A stretch of DNA of 6,916 bases from positions 1 through 6,916 of the forward strand of contig JAJYAH010000372.1 in NCBI GenBank assembly GCA_021779635.1. Direction: 5' to 3'. The translations under genes were made by a program, and so were the position numbers. The stretch is from Pseudomonadota bacterium. Lineage in GTDB: Bacteria > Pseudomonadota > Alphaproteobacteria > Rhizobiales > Xanthobacteraceae. Below the pieces are notes generated by a model. That model saw only the letters and a program-made list of their open reading frames with translations, ran no database searches and had not been told where the DNA came from. Positions 5,367 through 6,916 of this stretch are shown piece by piece (position 1 is the first letter of the stretch; each line of letters begins with the position of its first letter).

Positions 5367-6434
5367 TTTGCCGATAAGCTGGTTGCGTCGTGTGTAGTTA
5401 CGAACAATGAACGTGCGGTCGTCGACCTGGCCGACGTCATCCTGGGTCTTGCGGGGCAGATAGCACCGGCGACAGACCGGACTCTTCATGAATCCGCGCG
5501 GCTGCAGTTGCATTTCGCGGACGGCTTTCATTTTTTCGCCGTGCCAGATCTCGTGCACGGTCTGGGTCCGGGCGTCCCCAATCACCTCACGGTTTTCCTC
5601 GTCGTTCGAGCACTTCATCACCAGGCCGTCCGCGCCGATCACGAGCCGCTGGTATTGCTGCGGGCAGGTAAAGTCCTCGAGATACTCGATGTCAGTGTCG
5701 TTGCCGAGGTAATCGATCAACGGGTTGAAAGCGACCAGATCGGAAAGGGGCGCAAAGGTCTCGTAATAGCCCTGCGGATTATCCTGAATGGCAGGCCATA
5801 TGCCTTGAACTTTGATCACCGGCTTTCTCAAGCCGTGTTGCGCTTTGTAATCCTTGATGTCCCTTAGCTTGTTCAGGAGATCATCGAATTTCAGCGGCTT
5901 GCGAATGTGTTCATAGGTCTCCTTGAGGCCGTCGATGGAGATGGTGATCCAATCGATGCCGGCTTCCTGAATCTCCTTGAAGAAGTCCAGCGTCAGCCTG
6001 CCCCCGTGGGTCAAGGTGGAGACTTCCTTGATGCCGTGGTCCTTGGCGTAGCGGACCGCTTCGACGAATTTTGGATGCACGGTCGCTTCCCCGCGCAAGG
6101 AGAGGCGCAGGGCAGGGACCTTGCCGCCGATCTCGTCGATGACACGCTTGAACATGTCGAAGTCCATGATCTTCGCATTCACGTGCTTTCGAAATTCGGC
6201 CGAGATCGTGTAGCACATCGGGCAACGAAGATTGCAGACGGAGGCGAGTTCCAGGTCGACGAGCAGCGGATAGTCGGAAACAGTCTGGCTCTCGGCATTC
6301 TTCACCCAATCGCCGCGGTATTTCGCATAACCTTCCGTCCAGCCGAGCGACAGGGATTCATGGAACGACGCCTCCCGCCCGGGCGTGTCCATCGAATAGT
6401 TTCCCTTGTTGATCGGAACGTGACGCTCTTTCAT
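5364..6434 (-). CDS. Radical SAM protein with short SPASM/Twitch-type C-terminal domain
   Basis: The protein has 356 residues. Residues 67-74 hold the CxxxCxxC motif (Cys67, Cys71, Cys74) that binds the SAM-cleaving [4Fe-4S] cluster. It is followed by LSLRGEATVHP (111-121), equivalent to the GGE/SAM-binding strand, and WITISIDG (162-169). The C-terminal part has Cys257 and Cys275 in a Cx12Gx4C arrangement and CRRC (Cys321, Cys324), enough for one auxiliary [4Fe-4S] cluster but not for the seven-Cys SPASM set. Such proteins occur in polysaccharide loci, mostly without known reactions; epimerisation, dehydration or deoxygenation of a sugar are all possible. The start overlaps the epimerase stop by 4 nt (ATGA) with GAGAGAAG just upstream. 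An ATG at residue 15 is less likely. No peptide-substrate gene is nearby, so a RiPP maturase role is unlikely. Confidence 0.88.
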   Translation of the reverse strand: MKERHVPINKGNYSMDTPGREASFHESLSLGWTEGYAKYRGDWVKNAESQTVSDYPLLVDLELASVCNLRCPMCYTISAEFRKHVNAKIMDFDMFKRVIDEIGGKVPALRLSLRGEATVHPKFVEAVRYAKDHGIKEVSTLTHGGRLTLDFFKEIQEAGIDWITISIDGLKETYEHIRKPLKFDDLLNKLRDIKDYKAQHGLRKPVIKVQGIWPAIQDNPQGYYETFAPLSDLVAFNPLIDYLGNDTDIEYLEDFTCPQQYQRLVIGADGLVMKCSNDEENREVIGDARTQTVHEIWHGEKMKAVREMQLQPRGFMKSPVCRRCYLPRKTQDDVGQVDDRTFIVRNYTRRNQLIGK

Positions 6435-6916
6435 TGCACTTCTCTCATCCTTGCGATGATCGTCCGGACGCCGTCGCGGAATTCATGTTTTGGAGACCAT
6501 CCAAGCTCGTGGCGGGCTTTTTCGATATCGGCGCGCGTATCGCTTATCTCGTTGATACGAACGGATTCTCCGCACCTCACGGGCTTAGACGTCGCGGCCT
6601 CGGCCTGGGCTGTGGCAATCACTTCGGCCACGCTCAGTGAGGTGCCTGTTCCGCCATTATACACATTGTAACCGGGCGGGGCGTTCAAGGTCGCCACAAG
6701 CAGCTCGATCAGATCGTCCATATACAGATAGTCCCGCCTCGGAGCCAGATCCTGCACCTTGATCTCGCCGGCGGAAAGAACTTGCCTGAGAATGGTCGGG
6801 ATCAGGAAGTTTTCGTTCTGTCCAAAGCCGTAGACGTTGAATGGCCGGACGACGTTGACGTTGAGACCGTGCGTCCTTGCGTAAAACTCGCAAGCCATTT
6901 CGGCCTGCATCTTGCT
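6431..6916 (-). CDS. NAD-dependent epimerase/dehydratase, extended SDR family (C-terminal part; 5' end outside window)
   Basis: 161 residues are visible and the frame runs off the right edge. The first two, Ser-Lys, followed by MQAE, look like the end of the catalytic YxxSK motif, so the NAD-binding Rossmann half is missing. Next come VVRPFNVYG (22-30), FLIPTI (37-42) and LAPRRDYLYMDDL (57-69), the substrate-binding signatures of extended SDR enzymes such as RmlB, GalE or LegB. YNVYNGGTGTSLSVAEV and a C-terminal ELGWSPK are also typical. The family acts on nucleotide sugars (4-epimerisation, 4,6-dehydration and similar). As the first visible gene of the operon it may shape the precursor for the downstream hydrolase and synthase. 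The exact reaction cannot be told from this half. The stop overlaps the radical SAM start by 4 nt. Confidence 0.88.
   Translation of the reverse strand, partial: SKMQAEMACEFYARTHGLNVNVVRPFNVYGFGQNENFLIPTILRQVLSAGEIKVQDLAPRRDYLYMDDLIELLVATLNAPPGYNVYNGGTGTSLSVAEVIATAQAEAATSKPVRCGESVRINEISDTRADIEKARHELGWSPKHEFRDGVRTIIARMREVQ

Noticed and set aside
4340..5377. A 345-codon open frame on the plus strand, antisense to the synthase gene
   Set aside because: The minus-strand frame has an unambiguous NeuB-family protein with catalytic residues and a fitting ribosome site. The antisense product shows no recognisable motifs; long antisense frames are expected in GC-rich coding DNA.
5354..5440. N-terminal extension of the synthase to ATG 5440
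   Set aside because: It would overlap the radical SAM gene by 77 nt and add a low-complexity Ser/Thr/Arg stretch absent from the family; ATG 5353 has a ribosome site and fits the family start.
5364..6434. Radical SAM protein as a RiPP maturase with a hidden precursor peptide gene
   Set aside because: No intergenic space exists for a small peptide gene; neighbouring junctions are a 4-nt overlap and a 10-nt gap, and all surrounding genes belong to sugar metabolism.
5907..6671. A 254-codon plus-strand open frame spanning the radical SAM/epimerase junction in antisense
   Set aside because: It crosses two well-supported minus-strand genes and has no recognisable domain.

Overview
The window is GC-rich and packed with genes. 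It reads as part of a surface-glycan locus of a Gram-negative bacterium. The base composition and the best-matching protein families suggest an alphaproteobacterium, perhaps a Bradyrhizobium/Rhodopseudomonas relative. That is an impression from reading, not a computed assignment. No rRNA, tRNA, CRISPR array, insertion sequence or transposase is visible, and no gap between genes exceeds about 11 bases.

Layout: the left edge carries the 3' end of a plus-strand class I SAM-dependent methyltransferase (to 512). Everything from 519 to the right edge lies on the minus strand and converges on it, leaving only 6 bases between the two stop codons. In transcription order (right to left) the minus-strand genes are: the C-terminal half of an NAD-dependent sugar epimerase/dehydratase (cut by the window edge), a radical SAM protein with a short C-terminal auxiliary-cluster domain, a NeuB/SpsE-family nonulosonate synthase, an SpsF-family cytidylyltransferase, a PseG/SpsG-family nucleotide-sugar hydrolase, a WbqC-family protein, a PIG-L/LmbE-family deacetylase, and a DUF115/MptE-like protein that is probably a glycosyltransferase. 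Junctions run from 19-nt overlaps to an 11-nt gap, so this is almost certainly one translationally coupled operon. Its promoter lies outside the window, to the right.

How the genes may work together: the synthase, cytidylyltransferase and hydrolase form an SpsE-SpsF-SpsG trio. The expected route is removal of UDP from a UDP-linked diamino sugar (SpsG/PseG-like), condensation with phosphoenolpyruvate to a nine-carbon 2-keto-3-deoxy acid (SpsE/NeuB-like), and activation with CTP to a CMP-sugar (SpsF-like). The epimerase could act on the UDP-sugar precursor. The radical SAM protein, PIG-L deacetylase and WbqC protein are accessory functions that could make or decorate a non-standard sugar. The DUF115 protein, distantly like Maf flagellin glycosyltransferases, is a candidate transferase. 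The product could be a flagellin, capsule or LPS sugar; the window does not say which. The dehydratase, aminotransferase and acetyltransferase steps needed to make a diamino precursor are not in the window.

Most unusual aspects: a radical SAM enzyme with a reduced auxiliary Fe-S domain embedded in a nonulosonate operon, a deacetylase and a WbqC protein placed back to back after it, and two adjacent inverted repeats at the convergent gene ends.
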